From Mucilaginibacter polytrichastri (lineage in GTDB: Bacteria > Bacteroidota > Bacteroidia > Sphingobacteriales > Sphingobacteriaceae), in the NCBI RefSeq assembly GCF_001911425.1, contig NZ_MPPL01000001.1, forward strand, positions 1,192,906 through 1,236,941: a stretch of DNA of 44,036 bases. Direction: 5' to 3'. The notes beneath the pieces were generated by a model. It ran no database searches. It was not told the origin of the DNA and saw only the letters and a program-made list of their open reading frames with translations. Position numbers and translations under genes: made by a program. Positions 27,201 through 33,457 of this stretch are shown piece after piece. Numbering within the stretch: the first letter of the stretch is position 1; each line of letters opens with the position of its first letter.

Positions 27201-27633
27201 CCCTGAGAACCCTGCAGCTGATATTGCAGCAGCTGGCCTGTTAATATATGGCGGTTATCAGGCATTACAGGCTATAGTTCAAAGTTCACATAACAGTGAA
27301 AGTCCTGATCCTCAATCTACTGCTCCTCCAAAAGAGAAAGGGCCGCCTAATCCTGATGGTGCTAAAGGCAAGCCTGATCACCAAGAAAAAGTCCAAGAGT
27401 TAGCAGAAAAAGCTAAAGCAGAACATCCTGGAAGTGAAATTATCCAAGAAAAGAAAATAAGGTTAGATGGTTCGAACAGAAGACCTGATGTACAGGTTGT
27501 TGATCCTAAAACAGGCAAGACTACAAAAGTTTATGAAGCTGAAAGAAAACCGAATAGTTCAAGGAACAAGAAACGTCAAGCTGAGTATGATAAACTTGGT
27601 GTTGATCACGAAACACATAAAGTAGGAAGTTAA
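24262..27633 (+). CDS. RHS-core protein with C-terminal PD-(D/E)XK-like nuclease toxin domain
   Basis: 1123 residues from ATG 24262 (MKKQSNNHK); the open frame reaches back to 24193, overlapping the previous gene, but the later start gives a signal anchor/peptide (residues ~18-36). N-terminal DUF6443-like region (QNYILTSIPRQENYVPG), many YD repeats, then the RHS core motif QYDYGARFYDPIIARWGTVDPLAE near residue 890 and a DPDGM junction. After a hydrophobic, Ala-rich linker comes a variable tip of ~95 residues with the restriction-enzyme-like pattern RPDVQV (D1076) and EAERK (E1094-x-K1096). The tip is predicted to cut nucleic acid. The next gene, 2 bp away, is the expected immunity gene. Confidence 0.88.
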   Translation: MKKQSNNHKQGVNVTSCLAIILAFILLLINNDAICQTTRTFHDTTITTSKTYSYNTILIQPNTVITPAAGQSIVFQALPLGCSPLNTVIRKSQNYILTSIPRQENYVPGQAGYTACQVMQSVQFIDGLGRPSQTVQIKGNPNASKDLVQAFAYDQFDREVVKYLPYSAAVTDSTYRPNAISDQAFFYATPPAGVVTTNYPFSQTVFEPSPLNRTLEQGAPGNDWQPSSTNTNAGAGHTVKSSYGTNATSEVILWSVNSNGTGATGNTFYDPNQLYKTITTDENGNQSIDFKDKENHMVCKKVQAGVNTFQSTCYVYDDLNNLRYVIPQMPGTYPTSFSETDPLFLNYIYGYHYDERNRVVQKKIPGKDWEYMVYNQLDQLVLTQDGTHRAAKQWLLTKYDAFGRVILTGLFKDTASPALTQTQLQANIYAAAQYETYTGIGLGYTLNSYPALSWVFTLNFYDNYYYPNNPYNTTVSNTLTQPTGLLTATKTAVLLPDGTFGPMLWSVNFYDSKGRLAQTYQQHYLNGGTSNNDYDETAFNYNFNDQVTQTTRHHYIQANTTSPALTINNTYTYDHMGRKTQTHEQLNGGTNVLLSQEDYNEVGQLMTKHLGNNTQQVAYAYNERGWLTGSSAPLFAMQLNYNAGSAPQWNGNITSQYWGTPGSLGKHYDYTYDPLNRLAAGTSSEGYTENNIGYDPLGNITTLNRAGLVNQVLAYTYNGNQLISVSNNSGSFRTYGYDANGNTTSDGQANTITYNMLNLPANITAKNLNYTYDATGKKLRKVSGTNTTNYIDGIQYDNNNITFVQTEEGRALNSAGNYTYEYSLADHLGNTRLSFNQNGTTTQQDDYYPFGLEISRGIVSSPKNEYLYNKKELQEELTQYDYGARFYDPIIARWGTVDPLAEFERRGSPYGYTFDDPIRHTDPDGMFGEDVVDDDGGDGPAPAAKAVAAVGAAIVVKATAGQIMKQAVTRAIAAEVIGLGPENPAADIAAAGLLIYGGYQALQAIVQSSHNSESPDPQSTAPPKEKGPPNPDGAKGKPDHQEKVQELAEKAKAEHPGSEIIQEKKIRLDGSNRRPDVQVVDPKTGKTTKVYEAERKPNSSRNKKRQAEYDKLGVDHETHKVGS

Positions 27634-27635
27634 CT

Positions 27636-28157
27636 ATGACTCAAATGGAATTTTTTTTTAATAACGATGAACGAAAGGAACTATTTAACTTTATTCAACT
27701 AAAGGGAGGTTTGCTTATACCTGATGTCTTCTTTAAGTCAGAAGAGTACGTTCCTATAGTTGACTACGAAGAGTTCTCTCGTTTTCAAAGAACAGAAACT
27801 ACTCATTTCTTTCTGATAGCTGATGAATTTGTTATCGAACCACTCAAGGTGAGTAGGAACAGGTTCGTCGAAGAGCCAAAATATGCGATAAATCAACGAA
27901 AGGGCGGTCCGTACATAGATCTTTCATTTTATAGAGGTCATGCAAATGATGCCAAGATTCCATATATGGGATCCGTTATAGACATCTACTCGAAATTTAT
28001 TCACGTTGGCAATCATGAAGAGTTTAAGGCACCTGACAAGTTGAGAGGGTACTTCAAGGACATCGTCAAATATATCAAGAGCAAATGTGTTGTCGTAGAG
28101 AAAGGTGGTAAGAAGTACTGGATCAGCACTGAAGTACTTAAAGAAATCGATATCTGA
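27636..28157 (+). CDS. Probable immunity protein for the RHS toxin
   Basis: 173 residues, starting 2 bp after the toxin stop (ATG 27636; a second ATG at 27645 is equally possible). No signal peptide, so cytoplasmic, as expected for protection against a nuclease. Acidic N-terminal half and aromatic-rich strands (YEEFSRFQRTETTHFFLIADEF, GGPYIDLSFYRGH). No named Imm family is recognised with confidence. The role is inferred from position: a small gene directly behind a polymorphic-toxin tip. Confidence 0.75.
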   Translation: MTQMEFFFNNDERKELFNFIQLKGGLLIPDVFFKSEEYVPIVDYEEFSRFQRTETTHFFLIADEFVIEPLKVSRNRFVEEPKYAINQRKGGPYIDLSFYRGHANDAKIPYMGSVIDIYSKFIHVGNHEEFKAPDKLRGYFKDIVKYIKSKCVVVEKGGKKYWISTEVLKEIDI

Positions 28158-28230
28158 TCTGCATTAACACTGAGAATTTATTTAAACCCAGCCATAGCGC
28201 TGGGCTTAATAATTGTGATAAGTTTAAGTT

Positions 28231-28270
28231 AAGCCTCCAATCAGCGATTGTAAGGAGGTTTTATTGTTTT
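28231..28270 (+). terminator. Terminator with CAGCGA loop (after the immunity gene)
   Basis: AAGCCTCC pairs with GGAGGTTT around the 15-nt loop AATCAGCGATTGTAA, tail TTATTGTTTT. The loop is 12/15 identical to that of the terminator at 4301-4340, on different stem bases. It is preceded at about 28186-28206 by another hairpin (CCCA...TGGG type). Confidence 0.75.
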
Positions 28271-28331
28271 CAACTAACTTCTTTTAACTTTTACAAGATG
28301 TAGGCGTGTCTTAATTCTCAACTTCTCAAAA

Positions 28332-28384
28332 CCTACAGTTTGATAAAAGGGGGTATAAAACCTTAAATTTGAAGTGAAGTGTAG
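28332..28384 (+). repeat. GGGGGTATAAAACC palindrome, copy 1
   Basis: 53 bp: starts CCTACAGTTTGA, core GGGGGTATAAAACC at 28349-28362, ends GAAGTGAAGTGTAG. The outer arms are imperfect inverted repeats of each other. See copies at 28592 and 28748. Confidence 0.8.
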
Positions 28385-28539
28385 TTATAATTTAACTTAC
28401 AGTTCTGCAAGCTAAAATAGATTTTGGCATATTGAGGAATATACATGAACGGCACTCAGCTTTAAAAGGTATTTGGTTAAATGGGATTTAAACTGTTGCT
28501 ACAAACATTATTAATCATTACTTACCAGTCTAGCCTTAT

Positions 28540-28571
28540 AAAGGATGATGGGGAGACATCTCAATCCTTTT
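28540..28571 (+). terminator. Terminator-like hairpin between palindrome copies 1 and 2
   Basis: AAAGGAT+GATG pairs with CATC+ATCCTTT around gggaga, T-rich tail. It ends 20 bp before palindrome copy 2. Confidence 0.5.
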
Positions 28572-28591
28572 AATACTCAAATTGAACTTTT

Positions 28592-28645
28592 CCTACACTT
28601 TGACTTCAGGGGGTATAAAACCATGTTTTTCAAGTGAAGTGTAGG
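28592..28645 (+). repeat. GGGGGTATAAAACC palindrome, copy 2
   Basis: 54 bp and the most symmetrical copy: CCTACACTTTGACTT at the left against AAGTGAAGTGTAGG at the right, core GGGGGTATAAAACC at 28609-28622. Same orientation as copies 1 and 3. Confidence 0.85.
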
Positions 28646-28699
28646 TGAGAAAATAAATTATTACATAGTACTTAATTGACCAATTACACATTTACCTTA

Positions 28700-28729
28700 T
28701 AAAAGTTGAAAGGCGAAATGCAACTTTTT
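28700..28729 (+). terminator. Terminator-like hairpin between palindrome copies 2 and 3
   Basis: AAAAGTTG pairs with CAACTTTT around aaggcgaaatg, followed by a T/A-rich tail. It ends 19 bp before palindrome copy 3, the same distance as the previous hairpin to copy 2. Confidence 0.5.
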
Positions 28730-28747
28730 CAATTTGTAAAATCTATA

Positions 28748-28800
28748 CCTACAGTTCATGTGAAGGGGGTATAAAAACCCTTTTTTTGATAAAAGTGTAG
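28748..28800 (+). repeat. GGGGGTATAAAACC palindrome, copy 3
   Basis: 53 bp: CCTACAGTTCATGTGAA at the left, core GGGGGTATAAAAACC at 28765-28779 (one extra A), right arm TTGATAAAAGTGTAG. The arms are less symmetrical than in copy 2. Confidence 0.8.
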
Positions 28801-29153
28801 ATGAAAATAACTTTTCTAATCCAAGGTTTTTCATCATGGTATAAAGTAATAAAAATCAATAATAGTGGATTGAGGAAAGAGTGTGAAGAATAGAATTATT
28901 CAGCAAAGTTACGCTTAATAGCTGCTGTAGCGTGCAAGAGCTTCCCGCATAAACACAACCCCAGTACACAGACCCTCATTTATTCGTTTGCCATCTTGCA
29001 CTTGATTGCTATAAGCGTGTAGAGCATCATAATTCTTTTATTCACTTAACTTAAAAACTCATGAAAGACACGACTTAGAAACACATTTTAGCTTTATAAG
29101 TTAAAGCAGTACATTAGCATTACAGTTCATTAAATTATTTACACGGTTGACGT

Positions 29154-29174
29154 GTTTGCAAATGGTTTGCAAAT
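29154..29174 (+). promoter_or_regulatory. Right integrase arm-type site pair (candidate)
   Basis: Two GTTTGCAAAT copies, 29154-29163 and 29165-29174, with the same 11-bp spacing as the left pair at 8393-8413. Both pairs are directly repeated in the same orientation on the plus strand, 105 bp before attR here and 80 bp after attL there. TTTACACG also occurs beside both pairs. Confidence 0.6.
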
Positions 29175-29232
29175 TTTTAAAAATATAATATCATTACGAT
29201 GTTAAAACTTTAGAAAGGAAGAGAGAAAGAGG

Positions 29233-29261
29233 TTGAAGTAAGCATTTAAATGCTATATTAG
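29233..29261 (+). promoter_or_regulatory. Candidate island-borne promoter for tRNA-Lys
   Basis: TTG at 29233-29235, 18-bp spacer, TATATTAG at 29254-29261 (one base from TAnnTTTG), 17 bp before the tRNA. Since the direct repeat begins exactly at the tRNA 5' end, this promoter belongs to the island, not to the original locus. Confidence 0.4.
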
Positions 29262-29278
29262 CACTCTGTAATTTAAAC

Positions 29279-29319
29279 GACTTAGTAGCTCAGTTGGTAG
29301 AGCAACAGACTCTTAATCT
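29279..29319 (+). repeat. attR: 41-bp direct repeat within tRNA-Lys
   Basis: Right-hand copy of the 8272-8312 repeat. Here the tRNA continues to its natural 3' end, so the 5' half (island-supplied) rebuilds a complete gene with the chromosomal 3' half. Confidence 0.9.
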
Positions 29320-29351
29320 GTGGGTCCTGAGTTCGAGCCTCAGCTGGGTCA
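29279..29351 (+). tRNA. tRNA-Lys (anticodon CTT)
   Basis: 73 nt with a full cloverleaf: acceptor GACTTAG/CTGGGTC (two G-U pairs), D-stem GCTC/GAGC, anticodon stem ACAGA/TCTGT with loop CTCTTAA, T-stem CTGAG/CTCAG with loop TTCGAGC, discriminator A. CCA is not fully encoded. The first 41 nt are duplicated at 8272. The 3' end overlaps, in antisense, the last ~20 codons of the serine recombinase gene. Confidence 0.97.
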
Positions 29352-30882
29352 CCTCTTGGGACAAATCTAATTCAAAAGGATTTGTCCCTTTTTTTATACC
29401 TTCTAACTCACTGTTTTTCTGATAGATAAGTACAACTGCCGAGTTCAGCCTCGGAGTTCGATGTTGCACTCCGTCAAATACCAGGTTTTCAGGGAACATC
29501 GAACTCACTATCTCCCTTTTCTCCTCTACAGTCCCGTTAACGTACCTTAAATCAAGCCCTAACAGCTTTTTAAGCCCTTTTTCTAAAAGGAAATTGATCT
29601 CTTTATGCTTGTCAGAAAGGTTCCCCAGTTCTGCTTCAAGTTTTTCAATTTTAGCATTCGTGTCCTGCTTCAACATCTGAAAATCATCATCATCCAACAG
29701 GCCGTCTACTTTTTGTATACGGGCATTTTGCATGCGTGTATTCAATTGCTCTAATTGCGAAATGATCTGACGCCTTTCCGAGTCCTGCTTTTTGGTCTGG
29801 TTTTTAAAATCCTCAACCACGGAAAGTATATACACTTCGATCATACCCGGTTTAGGAATGAGTTCGCTCAGCTGCTCCACGAATACCTTGTTGGTATTCT
29901 CTGCCTTGAAACGTACCTTACATTCCCCGGAACAGTGGTAGTAATAGTAATAATTGCCCATCTTACCCTTGGACGCGCTGCCTGTAAGCATCCTGCCGCA
30001 TTGCGGGCATTTCAGGAAGCCACGCAATGGCAGGTTTTCCATAGAAACGATCTTAGGCTTAATAACCCTTTTCCTCCCATCCAGTACCTGCTGCGCCTCA
30101 TTAAAGAGCATTTCCGGTATCAAGGCTTCATGCTGCCCCCTCACAAAGTGCCCGTTCTCATCTTTAAATGGCGGGATAAATATCTTGCCACAGTACAGCG
30201 GGTTGCGGATCGCTACCCAAAAATTATTCTTGCTGAACCTGGGATAGCCTGCGGCTTTCTGCCGCACCATTTTCCAAATCTGCTCGGTATTAAAATTATT
30301 GTCTACAATCTGTTGGAATGCCCAACGTAGTATGGCTCCTTCCACTTCATGGATAGCGATGAATTTCCTTTTGTCTTCACCAATCTGGTTGGTATAACCC
30401 AGCGGGGCTGTTCCCATCCAGCGCCCTTCTTTCTTAGCCCTGCGCATACCGTGGAACACATTCAGGGCACGCCTGTCATTCTCCACTTCAGGGGCAGCAA
30501 GATAAAACGCCAGCATCATCTTGTTCTCAGGGACTGACAGATCCAAAGGCTGCTCAATGCCCTGCGGTTCAACCCTCAAAGTATTTAGAAGGTCGATGGT
30601 CTGGTAGGCCTGGGATATATTCCTGCTGAACCTGTCCCACTTGGTAAATAGCAGTAACGTAGTGTACTTATTATTACGCTGTTTACGAAGGCCAGCAATC
30701 AGCTTAGTCCACTGCGGGCGGTTAAAGGTCTTAGCAGAATAATCTTCAATATAGATATTCCGGACTGTATACCCTTTCAGTTCACAATAGCGCATTAAAC
30801 GTTCTTCCTGGTCACGTTGGGAATATCCTTTATCAGCCTGCTCATCGGTACTTACCCTTATATATAGATCTGCTATTTTCAT
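29290..30882 (-). CDS. Large serine recombinase (ICE integrase)
   Basis: 531 residues from ATG 30882 (MKIADLYIRVSTDEQ); the frame extends 14 codons upstream without family similarity. Resolvase catalytic domain with Ser11 (YIRVSTDEQ) and the arginines of FTKWDRFSRN. A Recombinase domain follows (residues ~150-270), then a zinc ribbon CPQCGRMLTG...CSGEC (~290-330) and a long coiled coil (~380-440). It inserts and excises DNA between att sites. The last ~17 codons, including the stop (29290-29292), are antisense tRNA-Lys. The C-terminal LRLELRTHRLRVCCSTN is thus site-derived and should change when the element excises. It is the last gene of the operon. Confidence 0.92.
   Translation of the reverse strand: MKIADLYIRVSTDEQADKGYSQRDQEERLMRYCELKGYTVRNIYIEDYSAKTFNRPQWTKLIAGLRKQRNNKYTTLLLFTKWDRFSRNISQAYQTIDLLNTLRVEPQGIEQPLDLSVPENKMMLAFYLAAPEVENDRRALNVFHGMRRAKKEGRWMGTAPLGYTNQIGEDKRKFIAIHEVEGAILRWAFQQIVDNNFNTEQIWKMVRQKAAGYPRFSKNNFWVAIRNPLYCGKIFIPPFKDENGHFVRGQHEALIPEMLFNEAQQVLDGRKRVIKPKIVSMENLPLRGFLKCPQCGRMLTGSASKGKMGNYYYYYHCSGECKVRFKAENTNKVFVEQLSELIPKPGMIEVYILSVVEDFKNQTKKQDSERRQIISQLEQLNTRMQNARIQKVDGLLDDDDFQMLKQDTNAKIEKLEAELGNLSDKHKEINFLLEKGLKKLLGLDLRYVNGTVEEKREIVSSMFPENLVFDGVQHRTPRLNSAVVLIYQKNSELEGIKKGTNPFELDLSQEVTQLRLELRTHRLRVCCSTN
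29358..29395 (+). terminator. Terminator after tRNA-Lys
   Basis: GGGACAAATC pairs perfectly with GATTTGTCCC around an 11-nt loop, followed by seven T, 7 bp after the tRNA. It lies inside the 3' coding end of the opposite-strand recombinase gene. Confidence 0.9.
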
Positions 30883-30936
30883 GATGTTTTTTTTAACCAG
30901 GTTAGAAATCAAATACTTGCCCAAGGTGGGGCAACA

Positions 30937-31098
30937 CTATGATAATGAGCCTCTAAGATACTGATTTACGGTTATTCTCGCAAGCTTTTTCATGAATAAA
31001 AGTATCGTTTTTGCCTCTTCGAGCGTAACTTTTGTTCCATGGCTTTCTAATATTTTCAACACCTTCTCAGGGGTTAGCCCTCTTTCATCCTGTTCCAT
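30937..31098 (-). CDS. Small conserved ICE protein
   Basis: 53 residues from ATG 31098 (MEQDERGLTPEKVLKILES). Helical: TPEKVLKILESHGTKVTLEEAKTILLFMKKLA followed by a Gln/Tyr-containing end. Similar small proteins occur beside recombinases in many Bacteroidota conjugative elements. No function is known; a DNA-binding or directionality role is only a guess from its location 54 bp before the recombinase. Confidence 0.65.
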   Translation of the reverse strand: MEQDERGLTPEKVLKILESHGTKVTLEEAKTILLFMKKLARITVNQYLRGSLS

Positions 31099-31171
31099 CT
31101 CACACCTCCTGTCATTAGGCAACAAAAGCCCGTACAGGGCCCTTGTTGAATATTACTATTATTGTTCTTTT

Positions 31172-31456
31172 TCAATCCGGAAAATATATCCTGCTCCCTT
31201 CATTCTTATTGAAAGATGCCTCATATTTTATGTAGCCGTATTCACTCAGGTCATTTACACACTTATAAAAAGTATTCGGCCAGGATATTTTAGCGATGTG
31301 CATGATATCCCGCCGGAACACATAGATGGGGTTAACAAAGCCCTTATCGATACGGTACTTTAGCAACGCGGCATAAATACCGATATGTGTAATACCGATA
31401 CGGCCATCCTTTTCAATAGCCGTAAAAAAATCCGATAAGGGCTTTGACCGGTCCAT
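31172..31456 (-). CDS. Conserved ICE hypothetical protein, winged-helix-like
   Basis: 94 residues. The pattern of helices followed by a C-terminal hairpin (ITHIGIYAALLKYRID, VFRRDIMHIAKISWPNTFYKCVNDLSEYGYIKYEAS) is that of a small winged-helix DNA-binding domain: 'helix - replication-initiation-like recognition helix - wing'. Starts 3 bp after the upstream gene's stop, so translated with it. Probably a regulator; not recognised at family level. Confidence 0.7.
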   Translation of the reverse strand: MDRSKPLSDFFTAIEKDGRIGITHIGIYAALLKYRIDKGFVNPIYVFRRDIMHIAKISWPNTFYKCVNDLSEYGYIKYEASFNKNEGSRIYFPD

Positions 31457-31459
31457 TAC

Positions 31460-32617
31460 TTATACTTTTTGGCCGCGTGTTTTCTTAGCCTTTTCTGCTT
31501 CCTTTGGGGCATCCGGGCTAACGTTCTCCGCATCTTTAACCTCCGTTTTATTGGCGCGTTTCATATCCTGGCCTTCAGACTGTGATTGCTTTTCAGATTT
31601 GTCCTGCCTGCTCCCCAGTTTTTGCATATCGCTGTCATACACGTTGACGGTTTTAAATTGAGGGTTGGCCTCCACATAATGCTTCTGTTCGCCGCCGTCA
31701 ACCTGAAAGGTAACGGACTGCACATTGCCTTTTTTAAGGCTGTCCATAAGGCTGTCTTTAAAGTCATCCCGCCCCAGTTCCTTGATCGGGTGTTTAGAAA
31801 GTGCCGCTTCAAGGTCGTAGCCATAATTCTCATGAAAATGCTTCAATTTAAAATTGCCATTAGTGTCACTATTTTTAAAGTCGAGCTGCACCCAGGCATT
31901 ATATTGCTGGCCCTCTTTGTTGGTAAGGTCTTTGTTAACAGCACGCCCTTCCATCAGGTTATAGGCTTCTTTAAGGGTGATGTTATTTCCCTTGTTGATG
32001 TAAAAGGTCTGGTCCAACTTCTCGGTGCTGCCATCCTTCTGAAGCTCAACTTTGTAATTATTGAAAAAGTACATATCGCTCTGGGTCGATTTGCTAAAAT
32101 TAAGCGTAGCATCTACCGCATCGTTCCCGAATTTTGTACTGTATTGCAGCTTAAAATCGTCTCCGCCTTTTTCAATGTTTTGTTTCAGGTCGTTTGACAA
32201 TCCCTCGCCAAAGCCTGTGTACTTCACCTGGTCTGCCAGGTAATCCAAATTTTTCTGGTTCATGACTTTATAATTTTTATCGTTAAAAGATTGTTGTGCC
32301 TCAAGCCGCGCTATCCTTGCGCCGACCATAGCGCCAATATCGACCAGCCCATACCGCTCAATTTGCAGGGTCTTGTCCTGCAAAGCCTCGCTCATGGTAC
32401 GGTATACCGAGCGGATCGCCAGGTAGCCGTAAATATCAACGTCAGTCGAATTTTCATAACAGAACTCCTGTGCCTCGTACTGGTCCCCAAAACAAAAGAG
32501 TTCTTCCTTGCTAACAGCTGCGGAATCATTCAGGAAGGCAACAAATTCATTGCCTTCACCCCGCTGCTTAACCATATGGTCCAGGATTTTCCGGTAGTCG
32601 CCTTCACGGATTTTCAT
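31460..32617 (-). CDS. Conserved ICE hypothetical protein (DUF3945-like C-terminal region)
   Basis: 385 residues, soluble. The N-terminal ~150 residues are unassigned. The central part (LDQTFYINKGNNITLKEAYNLMEGRAVNKDL) and the segment ALSKHPIKELGRDDFKDSLMDSLKKGNVQSVTF are widespread in Bacteroidota conjugative transposon proteins. The last 60 residues are a charged, disordered tail ending RGQKV. It lies 10 bp downstream of traN and 3 bp upstream of the next gene, so it is part of the tra operon. Function unknown. Confidence 0.75.
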   Translation of the reverse strand: MKIREGDYRKILDHMVKQRGEGNEFVAFLNDSAAVSKEELFCFGDQYEAQEFCYENSTDVDIYGYLAIRSVYRTMSEALQDKTLQIERYGLVDIGAMVGARIARLEAQQSFNDKNYKVMNQKNLDYLADQVKYTGFGEGLSNDLKQNIEKGGDDFKLQYSTKFGNDAVDATLNFSKSTQSDMYFFNNYKVELQKDGSTEKLDQTFYINKGNNITLKEAYNLMEGRAVNKDLTNKEGQQYNAWVQLDFKNSDTNGNFKLKHFHENYGYDLEAALSKHPIKELGRDDFKDSLMDSLKKGNVQSVTFQVDGGEQKHYVEANPQFKTVNVYDSDMQKLGSRQDKSEKQSQSEGQDMKRANKTEVKDAENVSPDAPKEAEKAKKTRGQKV

Positions 32618-32627
32618 GGTACTGGTT

Positions 32628-33446
32628 TTATGGTAAAAGCCTTGCCCTAATCAGCTGCCTGTTTTTTACATGCACTTCGAGGTGCCTACCGCCATTTTTT
32701 TCTATCAGCTGGAGGGCCAGGTACTTTTTATCCGGGATAGTAAATTTCGGGAGGGCAAAAACAATAGCCTGCGTGCTATTTGCCTTTACAGCGTCCGGCT
32801 TGTTTTCAGCAAGTACGGGGGTAACCTCAATTTCCTGGGTAGCGGTACGCTTTGCCTTTTGCTGGTCGCGGATGAAAAAGCGCAGCTGGCCGATATCGTA
32901 GCCAATGTTGGTGCGGTTTTCTATTTCGAGCCTGCAATAGATCACATCGTCGTGTATGAAAAAGCCCTGTACCGCAAACCTGAGCCCGGCTGCCTTATCA
33001 TGCGCAACCGTCCCGGCCTTTTCCTTTAAAACCGCTTTTGCGTACCGCGTGACTTCCGCCTTGTTGTAATTGGCTTCAGAAAAGGTAATACTTTTGCTGA
33101 CGGTACTTTCCGCAATCGAAAGGTTCAGTATTTGTGGCTGGCTGCTGTAGTTTACCACAAAGGAGTTAAGCCTGCCATCTGCGGTAATTACTGAGAGGTT
33201 GGTTTCCGGGAAACTATCCCTTGCCGCTTTAACCTGCAAAATATTTTCAACGCCTTTGGCCTTTTGCGCCAATATTAACCTGCTGCCACGGTCCACGCTG
33301 ATGATGGCCTGCGGGAAAATAATATTGGTCGTTTTTGCGGTTGTGATGGTAACTTGTACCGGTTGTATCCCGGTTTGCGCATTTGCGCTTATGCCATTCA
33401 AAAGAAAGGCTAAGCCAAATAATAATAGTGCTTTAGTCGTTTTCAT
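32628..33446 (-). CDS. traN: Conjugative transposon protein TraN (VirB9-like)
   Basis: 272 residues with a signal peptide (1-23, ending SANA). The body is beta-rich: TKTTNIIFPQAIISVDRGSR near the N-terminus and GQLRFFIRDQQKAKRTATQE in the C-terminal half, matching the TraN family (DUF4138). Equivalent of VirB9 in the outer-membrane part of the type IV secretion channel. It follows traM by 11 bp and is of normal length. Confidence 0.88.
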   Translation of the reverse strand: MKTTKALLLFGLAFLLNGISANAQTGIQPVQVTITTAKTTNIIFPQAIISVDRGSRLILAQKAKGVENILQVKAARDSFPETNLSVITADGRLNSFVVNYSSQPQILNLSIAESTVSKSITFSEANYNKAEVTRYAKAVLKEKAGTVAHDKAAGLRFAVQGFFIHDDVIYCRLEIENRTNIGYDIGQLRFFIRDQQKAKRTATQEIEVTPVLAENKPDAVKANSTQAIVFALPKFTIPDKKYLALQLIEKNGGRHLEVHVKNRQLIRARLLP

Positions 33447-33457
33447 ATCTGCTGTTT

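Larger units (their letters stand above)
28158..29278. other. 1.1-kb gene-free right end of the island
   Basis: No ORF of note. Contents in order: terminator hairpins at about 28186-28206 and 28231-28270; palindrome copies at 28332, 28592 and 28748; terminator-like hairpins at 28540-28571 and 28700-28729; the arm-type site pair at 29154-29174; and a candidate promoter for tRNA-Lys at 29233-29261. The stretch 28840-29150 shows nothing I recognise. Confidence 0.6.
8272..29319. mobile_element. Integrated genomic island (~21 kb) in tRNA-Lys
   Basis: Bounded by a 41-bp perfect direct repeat (8272-8312 and 29279-29319) equal to the 5' part of tRNA-Lys(CTT) up to the anticodon stem. A tyrosine integrase gene reads inward from the left end. 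Paired GTTTGCAAAT sites, each pair with 11-bp spacing, lie near both ends. Cargo: unknown genes, IS21, small-protein cluster, structured RNA-like segments, tail-fibre-like proteins, RHS toxin and immunity. No relaxase or conjugation gene is visible inside these limits, so it is an integrative element that is either mobilised in trans or immobile. Confidence 0.85.

Noticed and set aside
28332..28800. CRISPR array
   Set aside because: Three repeats of ~53 bp with unequal gaps (207 and 102 bp) and internal variation; no cas genes. Not an array.
29755..30330. 191-codon plus-strand ORF
   Set aside because: Exact antisense of the serine recombinase; no family similarity.
31586..32197. 203-codon plus-strand ORF
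   Set aside because: Antisense of the conserved ICE protein at 31460-32617.
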